Shown here one piece after another: positions 54,337 through 63,809 of a DNA stretch of 64,000 nt. The stretch is from CAZIOH01 sp964540815 (GTDB taxonomy: Bacteria > Myxococcota_A > Polyangia > Fen-1088), in contig CAZIOH010000024.1 of the NCBI GenBank assembly GCA_964540815.1, positions 8,126-72,125 of the forward strand, given 5' to 3'. Made by a program: the position numbers and the translations under genes. Under the pieces are notes generated by a model. It had not been told where the DNA came from and searched no databases. It was given only the letters and a program-made list of their open reading frames with translations. Position 1 is the stretch's first letter; each line of letters begins with the position of its first letter.

Positions 54337-54460
54337 GGATCTCCGATTCGGTGCAAGGCGGTCGTTGCGGAAGCAGTCGTCGTCGTCGCGGGCACAGGCT
54401 CAGGCGCAGGTGCTGGCACTGGCGCTGGAGCGGAGGCCGCGGAGGGCCGGGGCGAGCCGA

Positions 54461-56602
54461 TCACGCGACCCTCCCGAGCGGCAAGGCGTTGAGATCGATG
54501 GTGGCGACCGGCTCGATCTGGGTGCCCGGGACCAGCTCGCGCGCCGTCAGGACCCACAGGTCGGGCACGAAGCGGTAGGCGAAGTCGAAGAGCGGGCGAC
54601 GCAGGTCGGGCGGCGCGATGACCACCGTCGGGTTACCGTCGGCGGCGAAGCGCGCGGCGCGGGTCTCGAGGGCCGACACCAGGCGGCGGGCGGTGTCGAT
54701 CTCCGGGGCCAGGGTGGCCTCGCCGTCGGTCTGGCCGAGGCTCCTCCGCAAGATCTCCTCGGTGGCGCGGTCGAGGGTGACCGCCTTGACCACTCCGGCG
54801 GCGTCGGCGACCTTGGCGGTGATCTGCCGGTAGAGGCGGCGGCGCACCTGCTCGACCAGGAAGGCGGTGTCCTTGCTGCGCGCGGCGCCGTCGGCGACGC
54901 CTTCGAGGATGGTGCGCATGTCGCGGATCGAAAGGCCCTCGCGCAGGAGCCCACGGACCACCCGCACGAGCTCGCCGAGGGTGACGGTCCCGGGAACCAC
55001 GTCCTCCACCAGCTTGGGTGCCTCCTTGCCGACGGCCGCCAGGAGCTCTTGCACCTCTTGCCGCCCGATGAGCTCGTGCACGTTGCGCCGGATGACCTCG
55101 CTGAGGTGGGTGGTCATGACCGACGCGGGGTCGACCACGGTCATCCCCATGGACTCGGCGCGGGCACGCTCGGTGGGGCCGACCCACAGCGCATCGAGAC
55201 CAAAGGCGGGCTCCTTGGCCTCGATGGCATCGGCGCCGGGGAGCACCGGACGGCCCCCCGAGGGCTCGAGCACCATGTAGCGATCGGCGTAGGCGACGCC
55301 CTTGGCGATCTCGATTCCGCGGAGGCGCACCCGATACTCGTTGGCGTCGAGCCGCAGGTTGTCGCGCAGGTGCACGGGCGGCAGCACGAGCCCGAGGTCC
55401 TGGGCGACCTGCTTGCGCAGGTTGGTCACGCGCCCCGGCAGCTCGCCGCCCTTGCCGAGATCGATGAGCCGCAAGAGCCCGTGACCGACCTCGAGCTCGA
55501 TGGCGTCGACCTGGATGAGATCCTGGATGCGCTCTGGCTTGTCCTGGTTCGAGGCGGCGTCGTCGGCGCGGTTGCCCGCGGCGGCGGCGGCGGCGGCGAT
55601 GGCGGCCGGAGACATGGACTTGCGGCGAGAGAGCGCCAGGACGCCGAGGCTGAGGGCGGCGAAGGGGATGGTCGGCATTCCGGGCAGGATGGCGAGCGCG
55701 CCGAGCACCGCCGAGGCGTAGCCGAGGACGCGGGACTTGCCGAACATCTGGCCGCCCATCGACTTGCCGAGGTTGGCGCCGGCGCCCCCCCGGGTGACCA
55801 CGATGCCGGCCGCCGTGGAAACCAGCAGCGCCGGCATCTGCGAGACCAGACCGTCGCCGATGGTGAGGATGGTGAAGGACTCGCTGGCTTGCGCCAGCGA
55901 CATGTGATCGCGCAGGATGCCGGCGACCAGGCCGCCCACGATGTTGATGGCGGTGATGATCAAGCCCGCCACCGCGTCACCGCGCACGAACTTGCTCGAC
56001 CCGTCCATGGCCCCGAAGAACTCGACCTCCTGCTCGAGGGCCGCCCGGCGCGCGCGGGCCCCGCGATCGTCGATGGCCCCGGCGGCCAGATCGGCGTCGA
56101 TGGACATCTGCTTGCCGGGGAGGGCATCGAGGGTGAAGCGGGCCGCGACCTCCGCGACCCGGTTCGAGCCCTTGGTGATGACCGTGAAGTTCACCACGAG
56201 GAGGATGAGGAACACCACGGCCCCCACGATCAGGCTGCCGCCGACGGCGAAGCGCCCGAAGGTCTCGATGACGTGCCCGGCCGCCCCCGCCCCCTCTCCA
56301 CCATGCAGGAGGATGAGGCGGGTGGTGGCCACGTTGAGCCCCAGGCGGAACAGCGTGGTGATGAGCAGGAGCGGCGGGAAGACCGAGAAGTCGAGCGGCC
56401 GCTCGAGCGAGAGGGCGACGAGCAGGATCAGGACCGAGGCCCCGATGTTCACCGCCAGCAGCATGTCCAGGATCACGGCCGGCAGCGGCAGGATCAGGAT
56501 GGCCAGCACCCCCATCACCGCGAGCGCGAGCAACCCCTGGGCGGTCCCCTTGTCCGGGGCCGCGGAGGCGGCCAGCCCGCCACGAGCGTCGGCGGCGGCC
56601 AT
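54461..56602 (-). CDS. flhA: Flagellar export gate protein FlhA
   Basis: A 713-residue membrane protein of the flagellar type III export gate. About eight membrane segments fill the first 330 residues, with the FHIPEP-region equivalents LRLGLNVATTRLILLHG and VVFLILLVVNFTVITKGSNRVAEVAARFTLDALPGKQMSIDADL. The cytoplasmic domain includes YRVRLRGIEIAKG, VVDPASVMTTHLSEVIRRN and LVEDVVPGTVTLGELVRVVRGLLREG. The ATG shares one base with the flhB stop (TGATG). Length is normal. Confidence 0.96.
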   Translation of the reverse strand: MAAADARGGLAASAAPDKGTAQGLLALAVMGVLAILILPLPAVILDMLLAVNIGASVLILLVALSLERPLDFSVFPPLLLITTLFRLGLNVATTRLILLHGGEGAGAAGHVIETFGRFAVGGSLIVGAVVFLILLVVNFTVITKGSNRVAEVAARFTLDALPGKQMSIDADLAAGAIDDRGARARRAALEQEVEFFGAMDGSSKFVRGDAVAGLIITAINIVGGLVAGILRDHMSLAQASESFTILTIGDGLVSQMPALLVSTAAGIVVTRGGAGANLGKSMGGQMFGKSRVLGYASAVLGALAILPGMPTIPFAALSLGVLALSRRKSMSPAAIAAAAAAAGNRADDAASNQDKPERIQDLIQVDAIELEVGHGLLRLIDLGKGGELPGRVTNLRKQVAQDLGLVLPPVHLRDNLRLDANEYRVRLRGIEIAKGVAYADRYMVLEPSGGRPVLPGADAIEAKEPAFGLDALWVGPTERARAESMGMTVVDPASVMTTHLSEVIRRNVHELIGRQEVQELLAAVGKEAPKLVEDVVPGTVTLGELVRVVRGLLREGLSIRDMRTILEGVADGAARSKDTAFLVEQVRRRLYRQITAKVADAAGVVKAVTLDRATEEILRRSLGQTDGEATLAPEIDTARRLVSALETRAARFAADGNPTVVIAPPDLRRPLFDFAYRFVPDLWVLTARELVPGTQIEPVATIDLNALPLGRVA

Positions 56603-57678
56603 CAGGCGCGGGCTCCGGTGGCGCGCCCGGTGACGCGGTAGACGTAGGCCAGGACGGCGGCGATGGCCTTGTAGGTCTCGGCCGGGACGGCGCGCCCCAC
56701 CTTCACGCGGCGGTAGAGCAGGCGCGCGAGCGGGATGTTCTCGACGATGGGGATGCCGTTGTCGCGGGCCAGCTCGCGCATGAGCTCGGCCAGCTGGCCC
56801 TTGCCCTTGGCGGTCACCACCGGGGCGGGCGACTCGCCGGGACGGTAGCGGATGGCGATCGCGATGTGGGTGGGGTTCACCACCAAGGCGTCGGCGCGGG
56901 GCACCTCGCGGAGGGCACGACCCTTGGACAGCTCGCGGTGGCGGCGGCGGCGGCGGCCCTTGATCTGGGGATCGCCGTCGTCCTCCTTGTACTCGCGCTT
57001 GGCTTCTTCCTTGGTCATCTTCATGCGCTTGTTGAAGCGCGAGCGTTGGAGAGCAATGTCCACGCCAGCCCAGAAGCCCATCACGGTCAGAACCTTGACC
57101 GCCCCCCGGGCGAGCGGCTGGAACAACATCCCGAACTGGACGTCCGGGCGGGCGAAGAGCAGGCGTGGGAGCGTCAGGAAGTCGTCGTGCAGGGTGGACC
57201 AACAGGCCCAGGCCACCGTCAGCAGTTTGACGAGGGCGATGGTCATGTCGAGGAGCTTCTGCTTGCCGAAGAGGCTGCCGAGCTTGCCGCCGCTGAACAC
57301 CCGGGACAGATCCGGCATCGCCAGGTTCAGCCAGAAGCCCCCGCGGGTCTGCGACAGGTAGGCCGCCGCACCGGCCGCGGCGGCGATGCCACACACCGCG
57401 AGGGTGGCGAGCAGCGGCGCCGCGATGAGGGGGAAGAGCGTTCGGGGCTGGGCGCTCCAGCCGGCGGCCAGGGCCTCCGCGGTGGCGGCCGAGAGCTTGA
57501 TCAGCCCGTTGCGAATGCCCACCCCGAAGTGCACCAACGCCAGGGTTCCAGCGGCGAAGCCCGCGACGGCGTTGAAGTCGCGCCCGAGCGGGACGTTGCC
57601 CTCCTCGTGGGCCTTCTGAAGCCGCTTGGTACTGGCGGCTTCGGTCCGGTCTTCCTTCGCGCTCTCGTCGCCGGCCAT
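56602..57678 (-). CDS. flhB: Flagellar export switch protein FlhB
   Basis: A 358-residue export protein that switches substrates from hook to filament. The start EDRTEAASTKRLQKAHEEGNVPLGRDF is typical, four membrane segments follow, and the cytoplasmic part contains the autocleavage site NPTH (VVNPTHIAIAIRYRPG). The linker near residue 240 is very Arg-rich (GRRRRRHREL). It begins one base after the fliR stop. Confidence 0.95.
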   Translation of the reverse strand: MAGDESAKEDRTEAASTKRLQKAHEEGNVPLGRDFNAVAGFAAGTLALVHFGVGIRNGLIKLSAATAEALAAGWSAQPRTLFPLIAAPLLATLAVCGIAAAAGAAAYLSQTRGGFWLNLAMPDLSRVFSGGKLGSLFGKQKLLDMTIALVKLLTVAWACWSTLHDDFLTLPRLLFARPDVQFGMLFQPLARGAVKVLTVMGFWAGVDIALQRSRFNKRMKMTKEEAKREYKEDDGDPQIKGRRRRRHRELSKGRALREVPRADALVVNPTHIAIAIRYRPGESPAPVVTAKGKGQLAELMRELARDNGIPIVENIPLARLLYRRVKVGRAVPAETYKAIAAVLAYVYRVTGRATGARA

Positions 57679-57679
57679 C

Positions 57680-58468
57680 TCAGCGTCCCCCCGCGAGCGC
57701 GGCGCTGGCGGCGCGTGCGGCCACCTCGGCGATGGTGGGAGCGGTCATGTACAGGGCGGCCCCACCGGCGAGGATGGTGATCGAGAAGCCGACGCTGCTG
57801 ATGTTGAGCTGCGGGGCCGTCCGCCCCACCACCCCGAGGGCCACGTGCCCGAAGGTCACGGCGGCGAGCACCGGGTAGGCCAGCCGCACCGCGAGGCCGA
57901 CCGCGGAGAGGGCGTGGGCGATGACGGCGCCGGCGAGCGGCCCGAGCTCGAGGTTGGCCCCCGGAGGCAGGCCGATCACCGAGCGGCAGAGCCAGGCCAC
58001 GAGATCGCGGTGCACGCCCGTGGCCAGCATCGCGCCGAGCGCCAGCATGGACAGGAGCTCGCCCACCGCGGCCGTCTCGGCGCCGTGGAGGGGATCCACG
58101 GTCGCCCCGAAGGAGAGGCCCACGGTGGCGGCGACCAGCTGGCCCGCGGCCACCACGGCCTCGAGCACGAAGCGCGCGGCCAGCCCCGCGGAGAGTCCGA
58201 GCAAGGTCTCCCGGAGGGCCCCGCCGACGATCGCGGTCACGCTGGTGGTGCCGGCGAAGAGCGGGAAGCCGGCGCCCGAGTAAGCCGCGAACGCCAGGAT
58301 CACCGACAGCGCCACCCGCAAGCGAGCCGGAACGGTCTTGGCGCCGAGGATCGGCGCCACACTGCACAGGGCGCTGGCGCGAAACAGCACCATGAGAAAT
58401 CCGAACACGGTCGGCGTCACGAGTCCGGCAGGCAAACCATCCACCCCCACCCCCTCTGCCATCCCCAT
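57680..58468 (-). CDS. fliR: Flagellar export protein FliR
   Basis: A 262-residue membrane protein of the export gate with about six hydrophobic segments. FliR segments are present: FGFLMVLFRASALCSVAPILG, RLRVALSVILAFAA, LSFGATVDPLHGAETAAVGELLSMLAL and the end VGFSITILAGGAALYM. Two ATG codons (58468, 58462) are possible starts. It is separated from fliQ by 461 bases, while in most genomes these genes touch. Confidence 0.92.
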   Translation of the reverse strand: MGMAEGVGVDGLPAGLVTPTVFGFLMVLFRASALCSVAPILGAKTVPARLRVALSVILAFAAYSGAGFPLFAGTTSVTAIVGGALRETLLGLSAGLAARFVLEAVVAAGQLVAATVGLSFGATVDPLHGAETAAVGELLSMLALGAMLATGVHRDLVAWLCRSVIGLPPGANLELGPLAGAVIAHALSAVGLAVRLAYPVLAAVTFGHVALGVVGRTAPQLNISSVGFSITILAGGAALYMTAPTIAEVAARAASAALAGGR

Positions 58469-58929
58469 GCCAAGAGGCGGGCGCGACCCCTTGCTCTACC
58501 GACGGGCGACGATCCGGCCGCTGGCTGCGCCGCACCTCCGGTCCGGTGCTCACATACGCACGAGTATGCTCCGCTCCGGTCCTCGGTGCGGCTTCGCCAT
58601 CGACCCGGCTTGTCGCCCGCCTCCAAAGAGGCGCCCCCGACGCGTGAAGATCGCACCAGATGAAGTGGGGCCCCTCTCCCTCACCCTCCCCCCGCTTCGC
58701 GGGGCGAGGGGGACATGAAAGACGCGGGGATTGGCTCTTATTCGCAGGGAAGAGAGCTTCGAGAGTCAGACTCGTCGATCAGGATCACACGGTCCATGCG
58801 GTTCATCGGAGGTTGGCTTAGCCAACCGGAGAAGACACCGGTAGAGCAGATCCGGGCTCGAAGCTTGCCCTCCGTCGGGAGGGGCCCGCGGGGAGGGGTC
58901 CTCCCCTTCCCGCGAGCGCCGAAGGCGCG
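58469..58929. other. Non-coding insert between fliQ and fliR with hairpins
   Basis: 461 bases with no convincing gene. The middle (about 58715-58860) is clearly less GC-rich than its surroundings. Perfect hairpins are GGTTGGC-TTA-GCCAACC (58812-58828), CCCCGC-TTC-GCGGGG (58690-58704) and GGGGAGG-GGT-CCTCCCC (58890-58906). No T runs follow, no terminal inverted repeats or duplicated target were found, and the interruption lies within a normally continuous flagellar operon. Confidence 0.55.
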
Positions 58930-59190
58930 TCACCTCTGGGACATGCGCTCGACGCTGGAGGCGAAGAAGTTGCTGTAGCGCTCGAGGAGCCAGCCGCCGA
59001 GGAACCAGACCGCCGCCAGGGCGGCCGCGAGGCGCGGCAGGAAGCCGACCGCCGGATCGTTGATCTGGGTGGCGGCCTGAAAGACCCCGACCACGAGCCC
59101 GATCACGAGGAGCAGGCCGATCACCGGCCCGGCGGTGGTGGCGAGGAGCATCAGCGCCTCCCGCGTCATCGGCCCCGTCACGTCGTTCAC
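58930..59190 (-). CDS. fliQ: Flagellar export protein FliQ
   Basis: An 86-residue protein with two membrane segments (TAGPVIGLLLVIGLVVGVFQAATQI and LAAALAAVWFLGGWLLERY), the usual size and pattern of FliQ, including the conserved FQAATQI. The ATG overlaps the fliP stop by four bases. Confidence 0.94.
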   Translation of the reverse strand: MNDVTGPMTREALMLLATTAGPVIGLLLVIGLVVGVFQAATQINDPAVGFLPRLAAALAAVWFLGGWLLERYSNFFASSVERMSQR

Positions 59191-59939
59191 GCGAAGCTCC
59201 GCACCAGGGACGACACCACCAGGTGCCAGCCGCCGGCCAGCAGGAACACCCCGATCTTGAGGGGCAAGGCCACCATCTGTGGCGGGACCATCATCATGCC
59301 GAGCGACATCAGCACCGAGGCGACCAGGATGTCGATCAGCAACATCGGAACGAACACGAACAGACCCATGCGGAAGGCGGTGCCGAGCTCGCTCACCATG
59401 AAGGCCGGGATGACCACGGTCATCGGGATGTCCTCGCCACGGGCAGGGCGCGCGGCGCCCGCGATCTCCACGAAGAGGCGCAAATCCTCCTCGTGGGTCT
59501 GGTGGAGCATCCAGGTGCGCAGCGGTCCCTCGCCGCGGCTCAAGGCCTCGCTCGCGGAGATCTTGTCGTCGAGATAGGGACCGATCGCCTCACGGTGCAT
59601 CCGGGTCGCGGTGGGGGCCATGATGAACATGGTCAGGAACAGCGACAGGCCCATCAACACCGGATTTGGCGGCAACTGAGGCGTGCCCAGCGCCTGCCGG
59701 AGAAACGACAGCACGATCACGATGCGGGTGAACGAGGTGAGCGAGAGGACCAGCGCCGACGCGAAGGAGAGCGCGGTGATGAGCAGGAAGATCTTGACCG
59801 CGTTCGAGCCGCCGGCCGCGGCGCCGAGCGCGAGATCCGCGCCAGCCTGGATGGCGGAGGGCATCCCCGCCCCCGCGCGTCCCGTCCCGCCGACGGCTCC
59901 CGGAGCGGCGGCCAGCGCGAGGACGCCGGTGAGGTTCAC
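59187..59939 (-). CDS. fliP: Flagellar export protein FliP
   Basis: A 250-residue export gate protein. Key segments: FLLITALSFASALVLSLTSFTRIVIVLSFLRQALGT, PPNPVLMGLSLFLTMFIM, IPAFMVSELGTAFRMGLFVFVPMLLIDILVASVLMSLGMMMVPP and LPLKIGVFLLAGGW. The GTG start overlaps the fliO stop (GTGA). The N-terminal 45 residues include a signal-like Ala/Gly-rich part as in other FliP proteins. Confidence 0.95.
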   Translation of the reverse strand: MNLTGVLALAAAPGAVGGTGRAGAGMPSAIQAGADLALGAAAGGSNAVKIFLLITALSFASALVLSLTSFTRIVIVLSFLRQALGTPQLPPNPVLMGLSLFLTMFIMAPTATRMHREAIGPYLDDKISASEALSRGEGPLRTWMLHQTHEEDLRLFVEIAGAARPARGEDIPMTVVIPAFMVSELGTAFRMGLFVFVPMLLIDILVASVLMSLGMMMVPPQMVALPLKIGVFLLAGGWHLVVSSLVRSFA

Positions 59940-61675
59940 CGCGCCCTCGCCGACAGCCCGGCCGCCAGCTTCTGGCGCAGCTCCTGGTCCTCGATGCTGT
60001 CCTCGAGGATGTCGTCGAAGCCCGCGCTCCCGCGGGGAACGGCCCGGCCGTCGCGTCCCCCGGGCAAGGACGCCCCTGCGAGGACCACCGGTGCATCATC
60101 GAAGGCGTCCGAGAAGGCGTCGGCGGGAGACCGCCGTCCGCCCGCCGAACGACCGAACAGGCTGGCGAGCCCGCCCTCGATCGATCGGAATCCCGCCCGC
60201 CCATTGCCCGTCGCGAGCGGCTGTTCCCCGCGCGGCTCCGGGATGTCGGCCAGGGCCTCGACGATCGGTACGTCGATCTCGCCGAAGGTCTCGGCCGCGG
60301 CGAAGGGGTCTGCGGGACCCTGGTCCGTCGGAGCGACCGCGGCGCCCGCTTGCCTCGCCAAGGAGATCGGAAGCTGGGATGACGGAAACATCTCCGCGCC
60401 GGAGCCTCCCGACTTGAGCAAGGTGATCCCCGCCTCGCTGGTCCCGAGCAGCAGGGTCTCGCCACCGATCCGGGCCATGATCAGGGTTCGCTTGGGACCG
60501 AGCGATGCGGTCTCGAGGATCTGGATGTGGCGGTCGACGGCAGCTCCCTTGCGCCGACGGGCGAGCAGGTAGGCCGCCACGGCCAGGACCGCGAGCCCCC
60601 CAGCCGGAGCCAGCAGGCTGGACTTCTGCCCATCGGTGCCGAGGGCAGCGGACGTGGACGTGGACGTGGACGCGGACGGAGGGGCGAACGCGACCGTCGC
60701 CAGCGACAGAGGGCTCGAGGCAGACGAGCCAGCGGGAGAGGTCGACGGCGATGGCGATGGCGACGGGAGCCCCGTGGCGGCGGCGGGAATCGGAGGTGGT
60801 GTGGCGGGCAGCGCCACCAGCGCCGCCAAGGTGTCGTGCTCGCGAGTCCGTTCGGGCGGATTCTCCGCGCGCGTCGGCTCCTCGGTGGCGCGTCCGGCCG
60901 CGGCGACGGGCGCCGCCGAGCGCGGGGCGGCGGGCGCCCGCGCGACGAGCGTCGCATCCGCGCTCGGGCTCGGCACGGGTACGCGGCTGGGCTCGCTCCG
61001 GGCGCGGCCGCTGGTGCGCGCGTCGTCGTCCTTCAGGTCGTCGCTTCCGGCGCCTTCGATCCTTGCTTGCTCTGCTTGTTGCTCTACTTGCTCTGCTCGC
61101 GCACCGTGCGCGGCGCGCGCCGGGCGCCCGGGTTGCTCCACGGACCCGGCGTCTCCGGCGTTGGCGGCCGCCGCCCGCTGCGTCGGGGTGCTGCCCGAGC
61201 TCACGGCCGGAACGGCCCCCGCGGCGGCTCTTCCCGATCCTCCGCATCCAACCAGCGCGGTGAGCCCGTCCTCGGCGGCGGCGATCTCCACTGGCCCCGA
61301 ACAACCGTTGCGCTCGAGGGGTACCACGATCTCCACGTACCCGTGGTGCCGGTGCGCCTCCACGCTGCCGAGGCCGCCCGCCAGCTCCCAGCTGCGGTTG
61401 TCGGCGCGGACCCGGGTCCCACCGAGGAACAGGAACAGACGGCCGTCGTCTACCTTGGCGTGCGCCAGGTCCGGATCGATCGCGCCCTCGCCACGCACGT
61501 CGACCCGCAGGTGCGCCGGCTCGCGCGTGGCGCGCACCGCCGACACGACCACCGAGGCCCCTGCGGCCTGGGCCGCCGCCTGCGTGGCCATCACCAGCAC
61601 GACGGTCGCCGACAGGCACGACGTCGCGGACGATTTCCAGACCCTCGGGCTCCAGACCTTTGGCAACATGCGCAT
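59936..61675 (-). CDS. fliO: Enlarged FliO-like protein with periplasmic N-terminal domain
   Basis: At 579 residues this is several times longer than typical FliO. A signal segment (SCLSATVVLVMATQAAAQAAG) leads to residues 40-130, an AMIN-like beta domain (VVVSAVRATREPAHLRVDVRG, DGRLFLFLGGTRV, GYVEIVVPLERNGC). About 240 residues of low-complexity Ala/Pro/Ser/Arg sequence follow. A membrane helix (APAGGLAVLAVAAYLLARRRKG) then precedes the FliO core RHIQILETASLGPKRTLIMARIGGETLLLGTSEAGITLL. The C-terminus is another 150 residues. Position directly before fliP supports the call. Confidence 0.8.
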   Translation of the reverse strand: MRMLPKVWSPRVWKSSATSCLSATVVLVMATQAAAQAAGASVVVSAVRATREPAHLRVDVRGEGAIDPDLAHAKVDDGRLFLFLGGTRVRADNRSWELAGGLGSVEAHRHHGYVEIVVPLERNGCSGPVEIAAAEDGLTALVGCGGSGRAAAGAVPAVSSGSTPTQRAAAANAGDAGSVEQPGRPARAAHGARAEQVEQQAEQARIEGAGSDDLKDDDARTSGRARSEPSRVPVPSPSADATLVARAPAAPRSAAPVAAAGRATEEPTRAENPPERTREHDTLAALVALPATPPPIPAAATGLPSPSPSPSTSPAGSSASSPLSLATVAFAPPSASTSTSTSAALGTDGQKSSLLAPAGGLAVLAVAAYLLARRRKGAAVDRHIQILETASLGPKRTLIMARIGGETLLLGTSEAGITLLKSGGSGAEMFPSSQLPISLARQAGAAVAPTDQGPADPFAAAETFGEIDVPIVEALADIPEPRGEQPLATGNGRAGFRSIEGGLASLFGRSAGGRRSPADAFSDAFDDAPVVLAGASLPGGRDGRAVPRGSAGFDDILEDSIEDQELRQKLAAGLSARAR

Positions 61676-61751
61676 GAGGTCTTCCCTAGCAGTTCCCGGG
61701 CCACCACCCGCGCCAGCAATCTGACGCGGGTCCGTGCACCAGCGCCGCGCG

Positions 61752-62057
61752 CTACCGCAGGCGCGCGATGCGCTCGGACTGGCTGACGATGTCGGTGATT
61801 CGGACGCCGAACTTGTCGTTCACCACGACGGCCTCGCCCCGCGCGACCAGCCGGTCGTTCACCAGGATGTCGAGGGCCTCACCGGCGATCTTGTCGAGCT
61901 CGATGACCGAGCCCGGCCCGAGGCCCAGCAGATCCTGGATGGTCATCCTGGCCCGCCCGAGCTCGACCGACAGATCGAGCGGAACATCCATCAACAGATC
62001 GAGCCGTCTCGGCTCGTCCGTCTGCCCACCGTTCGCTTCGTTCGCCTCGCTCGCCAT
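61752..62057 (-). CDS. fliN: Flagellar motor switch protein FliN
   Basis: A 101-residue switch protein. The SpoA domain is complete: LDLLMDVPLDLSVELGRARMTIQDLLGLGPGSVIELDKIAGEALDILVNDRLVARGEAVVVNDKFGVRITDIVS. The ATG has an AAGGAGCAAGG site. It lies 19 bases after fliM and 76 bases before fliO. Confidence 0.96.
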   Translation of the reverse strand: MASEANEANGGQTDEPRRLDLLMDVPLDLSVELGRARMTIQDLLGLGPGSVIELDKIAGEALDILVNDRLVARGEAVVVNDKFGVRITDIVSQSERIARLR

Positions 62058-62076
62058 CAGCCTTGCTCCTTGATCA

Positions 62077-63090
62077 TCAATGGGATACCGCCCGCGATCC
62101 TGCCCTGGCGGCCTTCTGGGCCTCGGCCAGGCCGTGGACCAGCTCGACCGCCAGGCTGCCGTTCGACACCCGTGGCGAGCCCGTCAGCTTCTTCCGTCCC
62201 TGCACGTAGACCGGCAGCGGAGAGGTCTCGTTGCAGTCGAGCACCAGCAGATCGCCGACCTTGAGCTCGAGCAGGTGGGACAGGTTCATGCTGGTCTTGC
62301 CCATCTCCACCCGCATCTCGACCTCCACCTCCTCGAGATCGCGCGCCAGCGCCGCGCAGAACCGCTCGTCCACGTTGCTGCCCTGACGGGGCGGGGAGGT
62401 GAGCAGCTTCTTGACGGGCTCGACCGTCGCGTAGGGGATCGCCACCTGCAGGCGCCCCGAGGCCGGACCGCTCACGTCGTAGCTGCACAGGATGGCCAGA
62501 TCCGAGGGCGGCGCCACCATCGCCATCCGCGGATCGGACTCGAAGCGCAGCACCTCCGGGCGCATCGGCAAGATGTCGTGCCAGGCCGAGGCCATGGCCG
62601 TCGCGAACATGCCCATCAGGTGCTTGAGCACCCCACGCTCGACGTTGGTCAGGTCGGACCGGGCGTCGGCGCTGTTGTCGGTCTTGCTCCGACGATCCCC
62701 GAGCGCCGCCGACAGCAGCGAGCGCCCGAGCGCCCCGTCGAGCAGCAGCACGCCGAGGCCATGGTTGGCGCCGAGGGTCATGATCCAGACCGAGGTCGGC
62801 GGGGCGAACATCGCGCCCACGTCCGCGAACTTCATGAGGGTGGAGGGCGCCGAGGCGACCCGCATGTCGAGGCGGGTGCGGCCCGCCAGGTTGGAGCCGA
62901 AGGTGGAGGCGATCCGCTCGTTGATGGAATCGAGCGTGGGCATCTGCCCGCGGATGATGCGATCCTGGCTGGTGAGATCGTACGGAACGACGGGCGCGCC
63001 TTCCTCGGCGGCCGGATCGGTGGCGACCCGGCCATCCTGGATGGCCGCCATCAGGGCATCGATTTCACTTTGATCGAGGGGAGATGACAT
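62077..63090 (-). CDS. fliM: Flagellar motor switch protein FliM
   Basis: A 337-residue switch protein. The N-terminal LDQSEIDALMAAI is the CheY-P-binding segment. The middle domain shows LDSINERIASTFGSNLAGRTRLDMRV and the C-terminal SpoA domain MNLSHLLELKVGDLLVLDCNETSPLPVYVQGRKKLTGSPRVSNGSLAVEL. The ATG at 63090 was chosen because upstream frame runs through a low-complexity gap after fliL. Confidence 0.95.
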   Translation of the reverse strand: MSSPLDQSEIDALMAAIQDGRVATDPAAEEGAPVVPYDLTSQDRIIRGQMPTLDSINERIASTFGSNLAGRTRLDMRVASAPSTLMKFADVGAMFAPPTSVWIMTLGANHGLGVLLLDGALGRSLLSAALGDRRSKTDNSADARSDLTNVERGVLKHLMGMFATAMASAWHDILPMRPEVLRFESDPRMAMVAPPSDLAILCSYDVSGPASGRLQVAIPYATVEPVKKLLTSPPRQGSNVDERFCAALARDLEEVEVEMRVEMGKTSMNLSHLLELKVGDLLVLDCNETSPLPVYVQGRKKLTGSPRVSNGSLAVELVHGLAEAQKAARAGSRAVSH

Positions 63091-63191
63091 CGTGGGGGCT
63101 CGGCTCCTGACGCGGGGGCGGGCGGGGGCGGGGTGATGGAGGGTCGGGGGCAGGTGTCGCGGGGTAGCGCGATCGGCTGACCGCGGAACCG

Positions 63192-63785
63192 CTACTGGAT
63201 GATGAACTCGGTGATGAAGAGGGCGCGGATGCGGTTGCCGGGGACGATCTCGTTGAGCTTCTTCAGCAGGGCTTCCTTGACCACCCCGAGTCCTTCGCTG
63301 CCGCGGAGCTCGTCCTCGGTGCGGTCCGACAGATAACCGATGGCCGCGTCCCGGATGCGGGGCATGCGGGCCTCGAAGTACTTCTTGTCGCCCTCGGAGC
63401 CGAGCTCGAGCTCGAGCGTCAGGTGCGCGTAGCGATCGCCCTCGGCCGCGCGGATCTGCACGATGAAGGTCTCGAGCTTGAGGACCGGTCCGGGACCCTC
63501 CCCCTCGGCCTCGCCATGCTCGCCGGACTTGCCTTCGCCCTTCTCGCCCTTCTCGCCTTCCTCGCCATGGCCGGACTTCTCGTGCTTCTCGCTCTTCTCG
63601 CCGTGCTCGCCAGCCGTGGCCGCTTCCTTGCTGCCGGCGGACGCCTGGGCCGAGGGGCGCTTCATCACGAAGATCAGGACGCCGGCGATCATCAAGGTGT
63701 TCGCCACCAGGATGATGGGCATGATCTTGTTTCCGCTCTTGGCCGGGACCAGGTCGGGCGGAGCCTCTTCTGCCGGGGTGCTCAT
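63192..63785 (-). CDS. fliL: Flagellar basal-body-associated protein FliL
   Basis: A 197-residue single-pass membrane protein that supports the stator. The membrane segment is IMPIILVANTLMIAGVLIFVM. A linker of about 55 residues is extremely rich in Glu, Lys, Gly and His (GEHGEKSEKHEKSGHGEEGE). The periplasmic domain has YAHLTLELELGSEGDKKYFEARMPRIRDAAIGYLSDRTEDEL and the end IVPGNRIRALFITEFIIQ. The ATG at 63785 has the site AGAGGAGAGGA. It is the first gene of the fli-flh run. Confidence 0.93.
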   Translation of the reverse strand: MSTPAEEAPPDLVPAKSGNKIMPIILVANTLMIAGVLIFVMKRPSAQASAGSKEAATAGEHGEKSEKHEKSGHGEEGEKGEKGEGKSGEHGEAEGEGPGPVLKLETFIVQIRAAEGDRYAHLTLELELGSEGDKKYFEARMPRIRDAAIGYLSDRTEDELRGSEGLGVVKEALLKKLNEIVPGNRIRALFITEFIIQ

Positions 63786-63809
63786 CGGGAATCCTCTCCT
63801 CTGGCACGT

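Noticed and set aside
54337..54460. A Pro/Ala-rich peptide between flhA and flhF
   Set aside because: The frame has no start after the flhA stop, and the composition is simple repeated sequence.
58715..58978. An 87-residue plus-strand frame in the fliQ-fliR gap
   Set aside because: It has no recognisable domain, no good ribosome site, and its end runs into fliQ on the other strand.
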